Shown piece after piece: positions 25,926 through 34,665 of a stretch of 38,990 nucleotides of DNA. Location of the stretch: the NCBI RefSeq assembly GCF_022884085.1, contig NZ_JAGGCS010000009.1, positions 164,972 to 203,961 of the forward strand, written 5' to 3'. The notes under the pieces are model-generated. The model was not told where the DNA came from and ran no database searches. It was given only the letters and a program-made list of their open reading frames with translations. Within the stretch, counting starts at the first letter, position 1; every line of letters begins with the position of its first letter. A program made the position numbers and the translations under genes. This stretch comes from Paenirhizobium cremeum (GTDB lineage: Bacteria; Pseudomonadota; Alphaproteobacteria; Rhizobiales; Rhizobiaceae).

Positions 25926-27215
25926 TCAGGCTTGGACCGCGGCCTTCGGCGCCATCAGGCAGATCGCCTTCTGCCGGCCGCGGAGCGGTTCGGAACTGGC
26001 GACTTCCCAGAGGCCGTCCTCCTTCGCCGCCGCGACGGCCTCGCCGGAGGCGAGCAGCGGGGTGGAGAATTGCTTCGTCGCCTGTTCGATGCGGGAAGCG
26101 ACATTGACGGCATCGCCGATCACGGTGAATTCGCGCCGCGCGTCGTCACCGACGATGCCGCAATAGACCTTGCCGATGTGGACACCGATGCCGACGGTGA
26201 ACCGGACGGCGTCGTCGACCGAGCCGTTGCGTTCGTCGATCAGCCGCAGAATGTCGCGGGCGCAGTTCAGGCTCCTTGCCGCATCGTCTTCCGATGGATC
26301 GGGCACGCCGAACAACAGCATGGCACCATCGCCGATGAACTTGTCGATCACGCCGCCATTGGCCTGGGAGGCGCGCTGGACGATCGAGCGGAAGGAACGG
26401 ATCAGCTTCGACAGCGCCTTGGGATCGAGGCCCTCGGCGATCTGCGTCGAATTGCGGATATCGACGAAGAGGATCGACACCACCTGTCTGCGACCCTGCC
26501 GCCACTCATCGCCCTGGGTCACCAGCGGAACGACTTCCGGCGGCAGAAAGCGCGACAATTCCGCGGTGGAATAGGCCGCCTGCTGGGCGCGACGCAAGAG
26601 CGAGCGGGCGCGATACATCACCACGACGGAGGCAAGCCCGGTGAGGACGAGGAGGCTGAAACGCGCGAATGACGGCAGCGGCGAAAACAGCGCCCAGACG
26701 CCGGCGGGTATGGCGGCCTGTTCGCCCATCTCCAGCGGAAGCAGCATGGCGACAGCCACGAGCGCGATGAAAAACAGGAAAGTCGACCAGATCTGGATCG
26801 CCGGCTGGTAGCGCAATGCGCCGACCGTCAGCAGCAGCGGAATGGACCAGATGCCTGGCGCGGCGAAGATCCACGCGCCGGAAAGCTGGTGGAAGCTTAA
26901 AGACAGATAGCAGACGGCCGCCACCATGGCCGCGTCCATGAACGAGAACAGGTAGCGCATCCAGGCTCGGAATTCTCCAAGGCCGATGAGGAAGAGCGAG
27001 AAAAGCCCGCTCAGGGAGAGCGTCACAAGCGCAAGCACGGACGGCACCTGCCAGCGGGGCGGCTGCCCGGGAATGTCGAGCAGCGGCTCGAGCAAATGAG
27101 GCGCCAGCAGCACCAGCGCGCAAAAGAGCCGGAGCACCGCCAGGGCGCGCTCGGCCTCGATTTCCGCGTCCGAGATCGACTTCAGCGTCGTCAGCTTTCG
27201 CGCCGGAGATTCCAT
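25926..27215 (-). CDS. Membrane adenylate cyclase, class III
   Basis: A 429-residue protein. The N-terminal half (about 25-205) has six hydrophobic segments forming a membrane sensor; the C-terminal half is a class III nucleotidyl cyclase domain (about 240-405). Catalytic features are visible: SILFVDIRNSTQ (metal Asp), GGVIDKFIGDGAMLLFG (Lys and second Asp) and TVIGDAVNVASRIEQ (transition-state Asn/Arg). It would make cAMP; specificity for ATP rather than GTP rests on the Lys/Asp pair and is likely but not proven. It is followed by a diguanylate cyclase gene upstream on the same strand. Confidence 0.93.
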   Translation of the reverse strand: MESPARKLTTLKSISDAEIEAERALAVLRLFCALVLLAPHLLEPLLDIPGQPPRWQVPSVLALVTLSLSGLFSLFLIGLGEFRAWMRYLFSFMDAAMVAAVCYLSLSFHQLSGAWIFAAPGIWSIPLLLTVGALRYQPAIQIWSTFLFFIALVAVAMLLPLEMGEQAAIPAGVWALFSPLPSFARFSLLVLTGLASVVVMYRARSLLRRAQQAAYSTAELSRFLPPEVVPLVTQGDEWRQGRRQVVSILFVDIRNSTQIAEGLDPKALSKLIRSFRSIVQRASQANGGVIDKFIGDGAMLLFGVPDPSEDDAARSLNCARDILRLIDERNGSVDDAVRFTVGIGVHIGKVYCGIVGDDARREFTVIGDAVNVASRIEQATKQFSTPLLASGEAVAAAKEDGLWEVASSEPLRGRQKAICLMAPKAAVQA

Positions 27216-27341
27216 CGGACAGGTTCCTTCGCAGGTTCGTTCAACAGCGCGGCTTCATGTAGGAAGCTTTTCGGCAGACGCCAGTTCGCGCCGCGCAGGA
27301 AAGTACAAGGGTCTCCGCCGGCTGAAGCCCGGCGACATGCA

Positions 27342-28814
27342 TCAGGAAACCCTGCTCGCCATCCTTGCGGCCGCCATGCCGACAATACCCCTTGCTTCGT
27401 AATAGGCTTTCTTCTGCTCGTACATCAGCGTATCGGCGCGCTTGACGACGGCTTCCATGGTCTCGCCGGGCTCGCTCGTCGCCGCACCCAGGGACATGCC
27501 GAGCGGAGCGTTCGAGTAGAACTGGTTGTTGATCTTCAAAAGTTCGTTGATCGTATCGACCATGGCGCCCGCCGCCTTGGCGTCGGCCCCCGGCATCAGG
27601 ACGGCGAATTCGTCGCCGCCGATCCGCGCTGCGTGGTTGGGCGGCGAGACGGCGCCGTTCAGGATTTCCCCGAAGCGCCTGAGCAGGGCATCGCCGGCAT
27701 CGTGACCGAGCTGGTCGTTTGCCTCCTTCAGCCCGTTGAGGTCGATCATGATGACCGAAACCGGCCGCAGCGGCTTTCTTTCCAGCCGGTTGATCTCGTC
27801 CGTATAGAAGGCGCGGTTGTAAAGCTTGGTGAGAACGTCGTGCTTGCCGAGATATTCGAGATAGGCTTCGGCCTTCTTGCGGGCGGTGATGTCCGCGAGC
27901 GCCACCTGAACTCGGGACCAGTCCTTCTCGTGACCGGGAAAAACCGAGAAATGCAGCAGAATGTGGCGCTCCGAGCCGTCCAGCGCGTAATTGATGACCT
28001 CGCGATGGTGGTAGAGATTGCCGTTCCAGAGCTCCATGAGCTGTTCGCGGAAAGGCTTTTCCATATCGTCGCGGAAGATCTCGTTCTGCCGCTGCAGAAG
28101 CGTCATCCGGTCCGGCGCACAGAACAGGTCAAGCGTCGCCTGGTTGACGTCGATGACGCTGATCTCGCTCATGCACTGGCGCACGAACTCCGGATGAACG
28201 TCCATGAAGGTCCGGAAATCGACGATGCCGCGGTCGCGAACGTCCTCGATCAACGCCCTGATGCCGCTGAAATCCTCGATCCACAGAGAGACGGGCGAGT
28301 GCTTGAAGATGCCCTCTGCCTGGAGCCTCTGGGCGACTTCGGCGCGCCGTGCGTCTTCCCGGGCGGTGATGTCCTCCGTCGTCAGAAGCAGCTTGCCGAG
28401 GGTGTCCTCATAACCCGGCAGCACGGCGCCGCGAAGCTGGATATCGAGCCGCCTGCCGGAGAGGGTGTAGTTCACCGTCGCGCTGGAGAAGGCCTGCTTT
28501 CCGTCGAAAAGCTCGGCCAGTTCGTTGATGTGCGTTTCCAGCATGTCGTCGCGAAAGATCTTCGACGTGTTTGCCCGAAGATGATCGACGTCGTCTGCCT
28601 CGAAAAGCTCCAGCGTCTTGCGGTTGACATCCAGCACCCGGATTCGCCTGGAGCACTCCGCAATGCGCGAAACATCCGCCCGCAGAAAGCCTCGAATATC
28701 CGTGACGCCCTCGGCACGCCAGATGTCGAACTGCGCCTTCACCTCGCTGAAATCCTCGATCCACATGGCGATCGGGGCGAGATTGAAGATATCGGAATCG
28801 AATGCCTCGGGCAT
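27342..28814 (-). CDS. Diguanylate cyclase with two tandem PAS-like sensor modules
   Basis: A 490-residue cytoplasmic protein. Two homologous sensor modules (about residues 8-155 and 165-312) share WIEDFS, a VLDVN/VIDVN strand with a xTLxLF helix, FRDDM and a terminal EDITAR/ADITAR. Then comes a GGDEF domain (about 325-480), with RIGGDEFAV at 397-405 and DLNGLKEANDQLGHDAGDALL. The active site is intact, so it should make c-di-GMP. The inhibitory RxxD site five residues before GGDEF is absent (SPPN). No EAL domain. AGGAGG precedes the ATG at 28814. Confidence 0.94.
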   Translation of the reverse strand: MPEAFDSDIFNLAPIAMWIEDFSEVKAQFDIWRAEGVTDIRGFLRADVSRIAECSRRIRVLDVNRKTLELFEADDVDHLRANTSKIFRDDMLETHINELAELFDGKQAFSSATVNYTLSGRRLDIQLRGAVLPGYEDTLGKLLLTTEDITAREDARRAEVAQRLQAEGIFKHSPVSLWIEDFSGIRALIEDVRDRGIVDFRTFMDVHPEFVRQCMSEISVIDVNQATLDLFCAPDRMTLLQRQNEIFRDDMEKPFREQLMELWNGNLYHHREVINYALDGSERHILLHFSVFPGHEKDWSRVQVALADITARKKAEAYLEYLGKHDVLTKLYNRAFYTDEINRLERKPLRPVSVIMIDLNGLKEANDQLGHDAGDALLRRFGEILNGAVSPPNHAARIGGDEFAVLMPGADAKAAGAMVDTINELLKINNQFYSNAPLGMSLGAATSEPGETMEAVVKRADTLMYEQKKAYYEARGIVGMAAARMASRVS

Positions 28815-28990
28815 TGAACCTCCTGAAATGAGGTTGAAAGAAAAGTGCGACCGGCACAGATGCGGCTATGCGGACAGTATTAGCGGCGAATGGTAAACCG
28901 CGTCTTGACCGGCGCGGCAAGGGCCATGACGATGCGGAACGGCCGAAAGCGGCTGCAAGGACGGCGGCACGAGGCGCCGTCTCCTCCTCG

Positions 28991-29800
28991 TCACTGCTGC
29001 GCCACCCCGGCGATCTCCTTCCCGTCGAGCGTATCCAGCCGGACGAAGACCGCACCTTTTGCCTTCAGCGCCTCGATGCCCCGGGCGACGCCCTCGCCGG
29101 AGTAGCGCTCGGGATGATTGACATGGGCGATAATCACGTCGCCGTCGCGGGCGGCGGCGATCCGCTTCGCGACCGCCGCGGCGGGCAGAGTGGCGCCCTG
29201 ATCGGCATTCAGAGAATAGCCGGCGATGCGGTATCCCATCGCTTCGATCGCGGCGATGGCGGCGGGCGTGTAACGGGCGGTGGCGCCACGAAACCAGCGC
29301 GGCGCATCGAGACCGTCCTTCGCCATCCATTTCGCCCCGTTTTCCACCTCGCCGACCACGGCCTCCATCGAGCCCGCCGTCGCTATGCCATAGACGGTGC
29401 CCGGCCGGTCGATCGCCGGGACATGGTTCAGCCCGTGGTTCTCGAGCTCGAACAGGTCCGACCGGCTTTTCAGGAGAGCGAGCGCCTCGGCGTTGCGGCG
29501 CAGCCAGCGGGCCGTGACAAAGATCGTGGCAGGGATCTCGCCCTCGAGCAGCACGGAGAGAATGCGCATGTCGACATGGCCGGAACAGGCATCGAGCGTC
29601 AGGGCCACATGCGGCGCTGCCCGGTTGCCGCCTTTTACGACGGTGAGGCGGGGCTCCACCGTCTCCTTCAACACCTCCGGGCCGGCAGACGGAACAGCCG
29701 ACGCGGCTTCCGGCATTGCCGCCAAAGCGCGCGGGGCCGCAAGAGCGCAGGCAAGACAGGCGCAGAAGGCGCGGCGGGACAATCGCAGGGGTGACGACAT
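28991..29800 (-). CDS. Exported polysaccharide deacetylase family protein
   Basis: A 269-residue NodB-homology protein. The N-terminus has a twin-arginine signal (LSRRAFCACLACALAAPRALA) with cleavage near residue 28. The NodB motifs are altered but recognisable: LTLDACSG (Asp70, replacing TFDDGP), ENHGLNH with zinc-type H122 and H126, WFRGATARY, and GYSLNADQG. It should act in the periplasm on an N- or O-acetylated glycan. Only one Asp remains in motif 1, so activity may be reduced or specialised. The start at 29800 makes the Tat signal begin at the N-terminus. Confidence 0.88.
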   Translation of the reverse strand: MSSPLRLSRRAFCACLACALAAPRALAAMPEAASAVPSAGPEVLKETVEPRLTVVKGGNRAAPHVALTLDACSGHVDMRILSVLLEGEIPATIFVTARWLRRNAEALALLKSRSDLFELENHGLNHVPAIDRPGTVYGIATAGSMEAVVGEVENGAKWMAKDGLDAPRWFRGATARYTPAAIAAIEAMGYRIAGYSLNADQGATLPAAAVAKRIAAARDGDVIIAHVNHPERYSGEGVARGIEALKAKGAVFVRLDTLDGKEIAGVAQQ

Positions 29801-30081
29801 GGACGAGACTTCAAGAACGAGGGAGAGAATCGGACGGACAAAATGACAGGTTGCGAAACCGACCGAAGCCTTCGCCCCGGAGCGTGCCGAAATTGTGGCG
29901 CACGCTACCCAAAATGACGACGAGACAGGCCACAACGCTATCCGGAAGCCCGGACCGCAACCCTCTGGATCGCCAGAAAATTATCGATCTGCGGCAAGAT
30001 TATCCTAAACAAAACAGGGGACTTGGCAGTTTTTTCCGGCACTCGCAAAAATCGAAATTTCGGATATTTTTCATTCTTTCA

Positions 30082-30109
30082 TTGCATTATGGGCGGTAAC
30101 GCCTATATT
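30082..30109 (+). promoter_or_regulatory. Predicted cspA promoter
   Basis: TTGCAT, 16 bases, TATATT. The start site would be near 30116, giving a leader of about 120 nt before the cold-shock gene, as is usual for temperature-controlled csp messages. The spacer holds a GGCG-GTAA-CGCC dyad. The AT-rich stretch at 30030-30080 could act as an UP-element. Confidence 0.5.
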
Positions 30110-30235
30110 AACGCTATCGAAGATTGCTAGTGACCTTTGTCTAAGCGCTGTGGCGCACGGTCAGATTTCCTCTCAACATCGATCAAGCCGGACGAATATC
30201 TCCCCGGCGAACCAAACGATTGAAAGGAAATCGTT

Positions 30236-30445
30236 ATGAATACCGGCACTGTAAAGTGGTTCAACAGCACCAAGGGCTTCGGCTTCATTCAGCCTGACGA
30301 AGGCTCCACGGATGTGTTCGTACATATCTCCGCCGTCGAACGGGCTGGCATGCGCGAACTGCGCGAAGGCCAGAAGATCTCCTACGATATCGTGCGCGAC
30401 AACCGGTCGGGCAAGAGCTCGGCAGACAACCTTCGGGCTGCGTGA
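30236..30445 (+). CDS. cspA: Cold-shock protein, CspA family
   Basis: A 69-residue single cold-shock domain that binds single-stranded RNA and DNA and melts RNA structure. RNP1 (KGFGFI, residues 14-19) and RNP2 (VFVHI, 27-31) are intact, as is the starting [25 protein letters not shown] precedes the ATG. It has a long leader and its own terminator at 30524, so the transcript is probably monocistronic and post-transcriptionally tuned. It heads a cspA - hypothetical - rpsU - hypothetical cluster common in rhizobia. Confidence 0.97.
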   Translation: MNTGTVKWFNSTKGFGFIQPDEGSTDVFVHISAVERAGMRELREGQKISYDIVRDNRSGKSSADNLRAA

Positions 30446-30523
30446 TTGTCATTCGCCCTGGCTGACCACGGATGTACTGGCAGCAAGAGCGCGATGCGCT
30501 TCAGGGTTTGAGTGACGAGAAGA

Positions 30524-30555
30524 GGTCGGGTTCATTCCCGGCCTTTTTGTTTTTT
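30524..30555 (+). terminator. Rho-independent terminator after cspA
   Basis: GGTCGGG, loop TTCATT, CCCGGCC forms a seven-pair stem with one G-U pair, followed by TTTTTGTTTTTT. Strand and position fit the end of the cspA message. Confidence 0.9.
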
Positions 30556-30691
30556 CGCGAGGATTCCGCCCTCCGCACCGCCCAAGGGCATCGCTGAGGC
30601 GCCGGGATGTTGCGCAGCCGGCGGCCGCGTGCCGCGACCCGGCCAATCCCTCGTGAAGAGAAAAGCGCAACGTCAGCAGAAGGAGGTGGCC

Positions 30692-30973
30692 ATGACTTCA
30701 ACAGACCCCGCAATCGGTGACGTCGTCATCCTCAAGGACGGTTTTTCCGGCACGGGCCGGAACAGGACGTCGTGCCGGATCGTTGCCATATTGCCGAGCG
30801 ACAGCGGCGAAAAGCAGTATCGTATCCGCTTCGACACCGAAAACTTCGATCGACGTATCGTGCTCTCGGACATCGATCTGCTGGCAACGGCCTCGACGCC
30901 GCCGGAAAAGCCGGAAGCAACCGCGAAGGGCGAGCCCTGGCTCAAGCCTTCGTCCATCCGCATCAACCACTGA
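30692..30973 (+). CDS. Small conserved protein between cspA and rpsU
   Basis: A 93-residue soluble protein from the ATG at 30692, with a perfect AGGAGGT five bases upstream, so it is strongly translated. It is predicted beta-rich: GDVVILKDGFSGTG, CRIVAILPSDSGEKQYRIRF and NFDRRIVLSDIDLL. The pattern resembles a small SH3-like or KOW-like RNA-binding barrel, but I do not recognise a named family. Its place between two RNA-related genes suggests a role in translation or cold adaptation. Confidence 0.75.
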   Translation: MTSTDPAIGDVVILKDGFSGTGRNRTSCRIVAILPSDSGEKQYRIRFDTENFDRRIVLSDIDLLATASTPPEKPEATAKGEPWLKPSSIRINH

Positions 30974-31048
30974 CAGCCGCCGGCCCCGCCGGCAAGCGTC
31001 AGCACCAGTCACCAGAGGCGGTGCTCAACCGCCAGGAAAGGAGTTCAC

Positions 31049-31288
31049 TTGCAGGTTCTCGTTCGGGACAACAATGTCGATCAGGCACTTCGGGTTCTCA
31101 AGAAGAAGATGCAGCGCGAAGGACTGTTTCGTGAAATGAAGGCGCGCAGCGCCTATGAAAAGCCCTCGGAAAAACGCACCCGCGAAAAAGCCGAGGCCAT
31201 TCGCCGCCAACGCAAGCTGGCGCGCAAGAAATTGCAGCGCGAAGGGCTCCTGCCCGCGCCGAAGAAAGTGGCCCGTCCGGGCCGCTGA
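31049..31288 (+). CDS. rpsU: 30S ribosomal protein S21
   Basis: A 79-residue bS21, starting at TTG with AAGGAG five bases upstream (encoding [19 protein letters not shown]). The basic tail ([16 protein letters not shown] and beyond) is longer than the E. coli protein, as usual in alphaproteobacteria. S21 helps initiation by exposing the anti-Shine-Dalgarno. A GCCGGC-CCC-GCCGGC hairpin lies in the gap before it (about 30979-30994). The non-ATG start is likely real, since no ATG is close. Confidence 0.97.
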   Translation: MQVLVRDNNVDQALRVLKKKMQREGLFREMKARSAYEKPSEKRTREKAEAIRRQRKLARKKLQREGLLPAPKKVARPGR

Positions 31289-31348
31289 CCATTCTTCCCC
31301 GGCTTTGCGCCCGACCGGGCGCATGGCCCCCATCATCGGAGGACCCCC

Positions 31349-31579
31349 GTGACCGCGACCAAGGAAAAATTCTTCAAGCCGGAAAAGATCAACGCCCGCG
31401 ACAAGGCGCAGTCGACAGACAGCGCAGCCCGCGGCATCATCGAGGCGGAAGTCATCGCCCGGGACAAGAAGACCGAAAAGCTGAAGGCGCTCCGGCTGGA
31501 GCGTGACGCCGCCGAAGGGCGGACCGGCGAACCTGCGCCAAAGGCCCGCCGCCCCGCGAAAAAGACCGCCACACGCTGA
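31349..31579 (+). CDS. Small basic hypothetical protein after rpsU
   Basis: A 76-residue highly charged protein starting at GTG with GGAGG five bases upstream. It is Lys/Arg/Glu-rich throughout (KEKFFKPEKINARDKAQ, KKTEKLKALRLERD) and ends with a Lys/Arg/Pro tail, probably largely helical or disordered and able to bind nucleic acid. No named family was recognised. It follows rpsU by 60 bases, with a TGCGCCCG-AC-CGGGCGCA hairpin between them. Cluster conservation and the strong start site support it. Confidence 0.7.
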   Translation: MTATKEKFFKPEKINARDKAQSTDSAARGIIEAEVIARDKKTEKLKALRLERDAAEGRTGEPAPKARRPAKKTATR

Positions 31580-31824
31580 ACCTTCGCCTTTCTCCGCAAA
31601 CGGAGACAGTCTAGCCTTCCTACCACCGCCTCCCTCCCTGCCGACACTTCCTTTCCGAGGGCGGCCGCAGCCGCATATGCGAAACCGCCCGGAGCAAACA
31701 GCCGGCCCGGCGGACAAGCGTTTTCGCGCATCGCCTTCCTGCGGGGCCGATGTATTTGCTATACGGTGGCGCACCGCCCGGCTCTCCCGCATTCTCGCCA
31801 GCCATGTCCCGGAGGCACATCGTC

Positions 31825-32250
31825 ATGTCACCCGTCGTCCGCCGAATCGTCTATGTCTGCTCGTTCGAAGGACTTGCCCTGCTGTCCAGCATGCTGGTCT
31901 TCGCGATGCTCGGAAACGATACGACCTCTTCGGGCATTGCGGCGCTCGCCGCATCCATCGCGGCGGTGGCGTGGAATTTCGTCTTTACCACGCTCTTCGA
32001 ATGGTGGGAGAGCGGCAATCCGGTGAAGGGAAGAAGCGCGCTGCGCCGTGCGGTGCATGCGGTCCTGTTCGAGGGCGGCCTTGCCCTCGTGCTCACGCCG
32101 GTTCTTTCGCTGACGCTCGGCATGCCGTTCGCCGAGGCCTTCGTGACCAATGTCGGGCTGCTGATCTATTTTCTCGCCTTCACCTATGTCTTCAATCTCG
32201 CCTTCGACAGGCTGTTCGGCCTGCCGGCCTCGGCCAGACCGCAAAGCTGA
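31825..32250 (+). CDS. PACE family multidrug efflux transporter
   Basis: A 141-residue four-helix membrane protein of the proteobacterial antimicrobial compound efflux family (two BTP modules), which exports biocides such as chlorhexidine in some members. Each module has the expected beginning: RRIVYVCSFEGLALLSSM (Glu in helix 1) and RRAVHAVLFEGGLALVLTP; WNFVFTTLFEWWE and YVFNLAFDRLFG close the halves. The start at 31825 has GGAGG ten bases upstream; earlier ATGs at 31804 and 31750 are possible. Confidence 0.9.
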   Translation: MSPVVRRIVYVCSFEGLALLSSMLVFAMLGNDTTSSGIAALAASIAAVAWNFVFTTLFEWWESGNPVKGRSALRRAVHAVLFEGGLALVLTPVLSLTLGMPFAEAFVTNVGLLIYFLAFTYVFNLAFDRLFGLPASARPQS

Positions 32251-32401
32251 GGCCTTGCCGCGCCGGCGGGCGCTTGCCGGCGAGATGACGGTGATCGCCG
32301 TCACCCACCGCACGGGCTTGATCGCGCCCGGGGACCATGCAGCAAGGCTCGTCGCTCCTGCTTCCACTCTGGCCCAGGGCGAGCGGGTTCCGGCCTGAGG
32401 C

Positions 32402-32435
32402 GCAGGGGCGCGCCGGGCAAGCGCCGCGCCCCTGC
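32402..32435. terminator. Strong GC hairpin between convergent PACE and VOC genes
   Basis: GCAGGGGCGCG and CGCGCCCCTGC form a perfect 11-pair stem with a 12-base loop. It lies 11 bases after the stop of the minus-strand VOC gene. There is no T-run on either strand, so intrinsic termination is uncertain. Confidence 0.55.
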
Positions 32436-32446
32436 CCGATATCGGC

Positions 32447-33223
32447 TCACCGCTTGTTCGAGACGAGGCAGAAATAGGCGCCCTGCGGGTCCTGGCATTG
32501 CAGGATGAAGCTGCCGCCAGGCACTTCCTGCGGGCCGAAGACGATCGTCCCGCCTCCGGCTTTCACCCGCTCCAGGGCGGCATCGATGCCGTCGACATTG
32601 ATGTAGTAGCCCCAGAAGGGAGCCGGTACTTCCGCCGGCTTTGTCATCATGCCGCCGATCGCCTTGCCCTCATGGGCAAAGCACTGGTAAATGCCCATGT
32701 CCCCCATATCGACCGCCATGTCCTTGGTCCAGCCGAACATCTTCGCATAGAAGGCAAAGGCCTCCTCGCCGTTGCCGGCCATCAGTTCGTGCCAGCCGAA
32801 GGTGCCCTGCGCATTCGGCGCCGGAGAAGGCGGCATCGGGCCATCAGGCATGTTGGGTTTGAAAAGATCGATGACCGCCCCTTGCGGATCGGCGACCACG
32901 GCAAACCGGCCGATGCCCGGAATATCCTCCGGCTGGCGACACACCGTGCCGCCATTGTCGGCAAATTCCTTCGCCTTGGCGTCGACGTCATCGACCATGA
33001 CATAGCCGCTCCAGTTCGGCGGGATGTTGCGGGAAGCAAGCTCCGGCGTCAGCTCCATCATGCCGGCGACGCCCATCTCGAAGCCGGGCACGTTGAACAG
33101 CGTATAAGCCATGCCCGGCATGCCGCTGTCGGCTGCCGTCCAGCCGACCACCTTCGTATAGAAATCGGCTGCCGCCGCCGTATCCGGCGTCATCAGTTCG
33201 TACCAGATAAATCCGCCTTGCAT
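32447..33223 (-). CDS. Two-domain VOC family protein
   Basis: A 258-residue protein made of two glyoxalase/bleomycin-resistance-like modules (about residues 4-122 and 140-255). The N-terminal module starts FIWYELMTPDTAAAADFYTK, the second FGWHELMAGNGEEAFAFYAK, and each ends with a DPQGA strand (DPQGAVIDLF; DPQGAYFCLV). This matches the 27-kDa antigen CFP30B-like group of unknown function. Last gene of a run with DUF1579 and DUF899, transcribed away from a MarR gene. Confidence 0.9.
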   Translation of the reverse strand: MQGGFIWYELMTPDTAAAADFYTKVVGWTAADSGMPGMAYTLFNVPGFEMGVAGMMELTPELASRNIPPNWSGYVMVDDVDAKAKEFADNGGTVCRQPEDIPGIGRFAVVADPQGAVIDLFKPNMPDGPMPPSPAPNAQGTFGWHELMAGNGEEAFAFYAKMFGWTKDMAVDMGDMGIYQCFAHEGKAIGGMMTKPAEVPAPFWGYYINVDGIDAALERVKAGGGTIVFGPQEVPGGSFILQCQDPQGAYFCLVSNKR

Positions 33224-33341
33224 GGAAAGGTCCTCTCTCTTCAGATTGCCTGTTCAGGAATATTCGGGCCTCACGGCCCGCCAAGGTATTCGGTCGCGAG
33301 GATCGCACCTCCCCGCCGCCCGTCGGCATCGGGACCGTCCC

Positions 33342-33830
33342 TCAGCCCCGGCGCAACATTTCGCTTGTCATGAAAGTCTTGAATGAACCGTCGGGCTGGC
33401 GCACGCTTCCGGAAAACTGCCGGCGGTCATCATCGTGGAACTTTATGACGTCGCGATAAACCGCCGTCTTCGAGGGGTCCTCGAAATCGGGCCCTTCGGC
33501 CTCCAGCGTCAGCGTCCTACCATCCGGCTCGACCCAGCCCTTGTAGACCCAGAAGGTGTCCATCATCGAACCGATCCAGGTGCCGACATAATGGCCGGCG
33601 CGCGGATCGTAGCCGAGCGTCATGACCGTCGTGGCAGGCGTTCCGCCCGGCGTGACGCCCCTGCCCTCGGCAACGAACCAGAGACCGCCGACCGATCGCA
33701 CGGTCTCGGTCCATACCTTGGCGGGATCGGCGGGATCGTAGTCCTCGTGACTGGAGGAGGACGTGATGATCCAGTCGCCGACCAGCTTTTCAAGGAAGCG
33801 ATGCTCTTCCCGAGGTTTTGAAAATTCCAT
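33342..33830 (-). CDS. DUF1579 family protein
   Basis: A 162-residue soluble protein. The family features are EHRFLEKLVGDWIITSS at the start, a GGLWFVAEGRG strand, MTLGYDPRAGHYVGTWIGSMMD and a final region ending MTSEMLRRG; the lipocalin-like beta-barrel fold is expected. Function is unknown; such genes often travel with VOC and DUF899 genes. GGGAGG lies ahead of the ATG. The gap from the DUF899 stop is 24 bases, so they are co-transcribed. Confidence 0.88.
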   Translation of the reverse strand: MEFSKPREEHRFLEKLVGDWIITSSSSHEDYDPADPAKVWTETVRSVGGLWFVAEGRGVTPGGTPATTVMTLGYDPRAGHYVGTWIGSMMDTFWVYKGWVEPDGRTLTLEAEGPDFEDPSKTAVYRDVIKFHDDDRRQFSGSVRQPDGSFKTFMTSEMLRRG

Positions 33831-33854
33831 GATTTTTCCTCCCGGTCGGCCGCA

Positions 33855-34583
33855 TCAATGGCAACAGGTCGCCGCCTTCGGCCGTTCCTCGTATTCGTCG
33901 TGGCGGCGGACGAAATCCATGGTGGTTCCCTCATTGCGGCCTTTCGGCGCGCGATCGAGGATCATCAGCGTCCCGATCAGTTCCTCCGGGCCCCGGGCAT
34001 AGCTCGAATAGGTATGAAAGACGCGGCCCGCCTCGTCCCGGTAGAAGCTCGACAGGCCGGGCAGTTCGTCATGGGCCTGCTCCGCCGGCGTCTGCGTGAA
34101 ATTGTAGAGGACATGGCCGGAGGCGAGTTCCTCCCTCGTGAAGGAGACGTGGAAATCCCTGTTGAAATCGTTGTTGAAGGCCGAGACCCAGGGGAAATGC
34201 CAGCCCATGCGGCGCTTGTAGGCCTCGATCTTGTCGAGCGGCGCGCGGGAGACGCAGACGAGCGTGACATCGTGATGGTTGAGATGCGGCAGCGCGCCGT
34301 CCAGATGGTCCGCGAGGAAGGAGCATCCGGGACAGCCGGCCTCCCAGTCGGGGCCCAGCATGAAGTGATAGACGATCAACTGACTGCGGCCATCGAACAG
34401 GCCGGCAAGGGTCTTCGGGCCGGAGGGCGTGTCGAAGACATAGTCCTTCTCGACCTCGACCCAGGGCAAGGCAAGACGCTCGGCGTTCAGCCGGTCGCGG
34501 AGACGGGTCGCCTCCTTCTCCTTCAACAGGAGCGCTCGCCGCGCCTCCAGCCATTCTTCACGGGATACGACAGGATGCTGCAT
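33855..34583 (-). CDS. DUF899 thioredoxin-like family protein
   Basis: A 242-residue protein of the DUF899 family, a thioredoxin-like fold. LPWVEVEKDYVFDTPSGPKT is followed by LIVYHFMLGPDWEAGCPGCSFLADHLDG (about residues 79-106), with a CPGC motif in the position of the thioredoxin active site, then FPWVSAFNNDFNRDFHVSF and HTYSSYARGPEELIG. Role unknown; a redox or dehydratase function has been suggested for the family. Start at 34583, with GGAGGAGGAG just upstream. First gene of its run and divergent from MarR. Confidence 0.92.
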   Translation of the reverse strand: MQHPVVSREEWLEARRALLLKEKEATRLRDRLNAERLALPWVEVEKDYVFDTPSGPKTLAGLFDGRSQLIVYHFMLGPDWEAGCPGCSFLADHLDGALPHLNHHDVTLVCVSRAPLDKIEAYKRRMGWHFPWVSAFNNDFNRDFHVSFTREELASGHVLYNFTQTPAEQAHDELPGLSSFYRDEAGRVFHTYSSYARGPEELIGTLMILDRAPKGRNEGTTMDFVRRHDEYEERPKAATCCH

Positions 34584-34665
34584 TTTCTCCTCCTCCTCGG
34601 TGCGCGGTCTGCGCCAAATGGCGTGCATGGCACGCCAACGCTTTTCTCCCCCGGAACGTTCCGAC

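Noticed and set aside
27096..28817. A 573-codon plus-strand frame opposite the diguanylate cyclase
   Set aside because: No motif, and it mirrors intact PAS and GGDEF coding sequence.
32279..32446. A small plus-strand gene after the PACE gene (for example the frame at 32186-32398)
   Set aside because: It starts inside the PACE gene, has no ribosome-binding site and no recognisable sequence.
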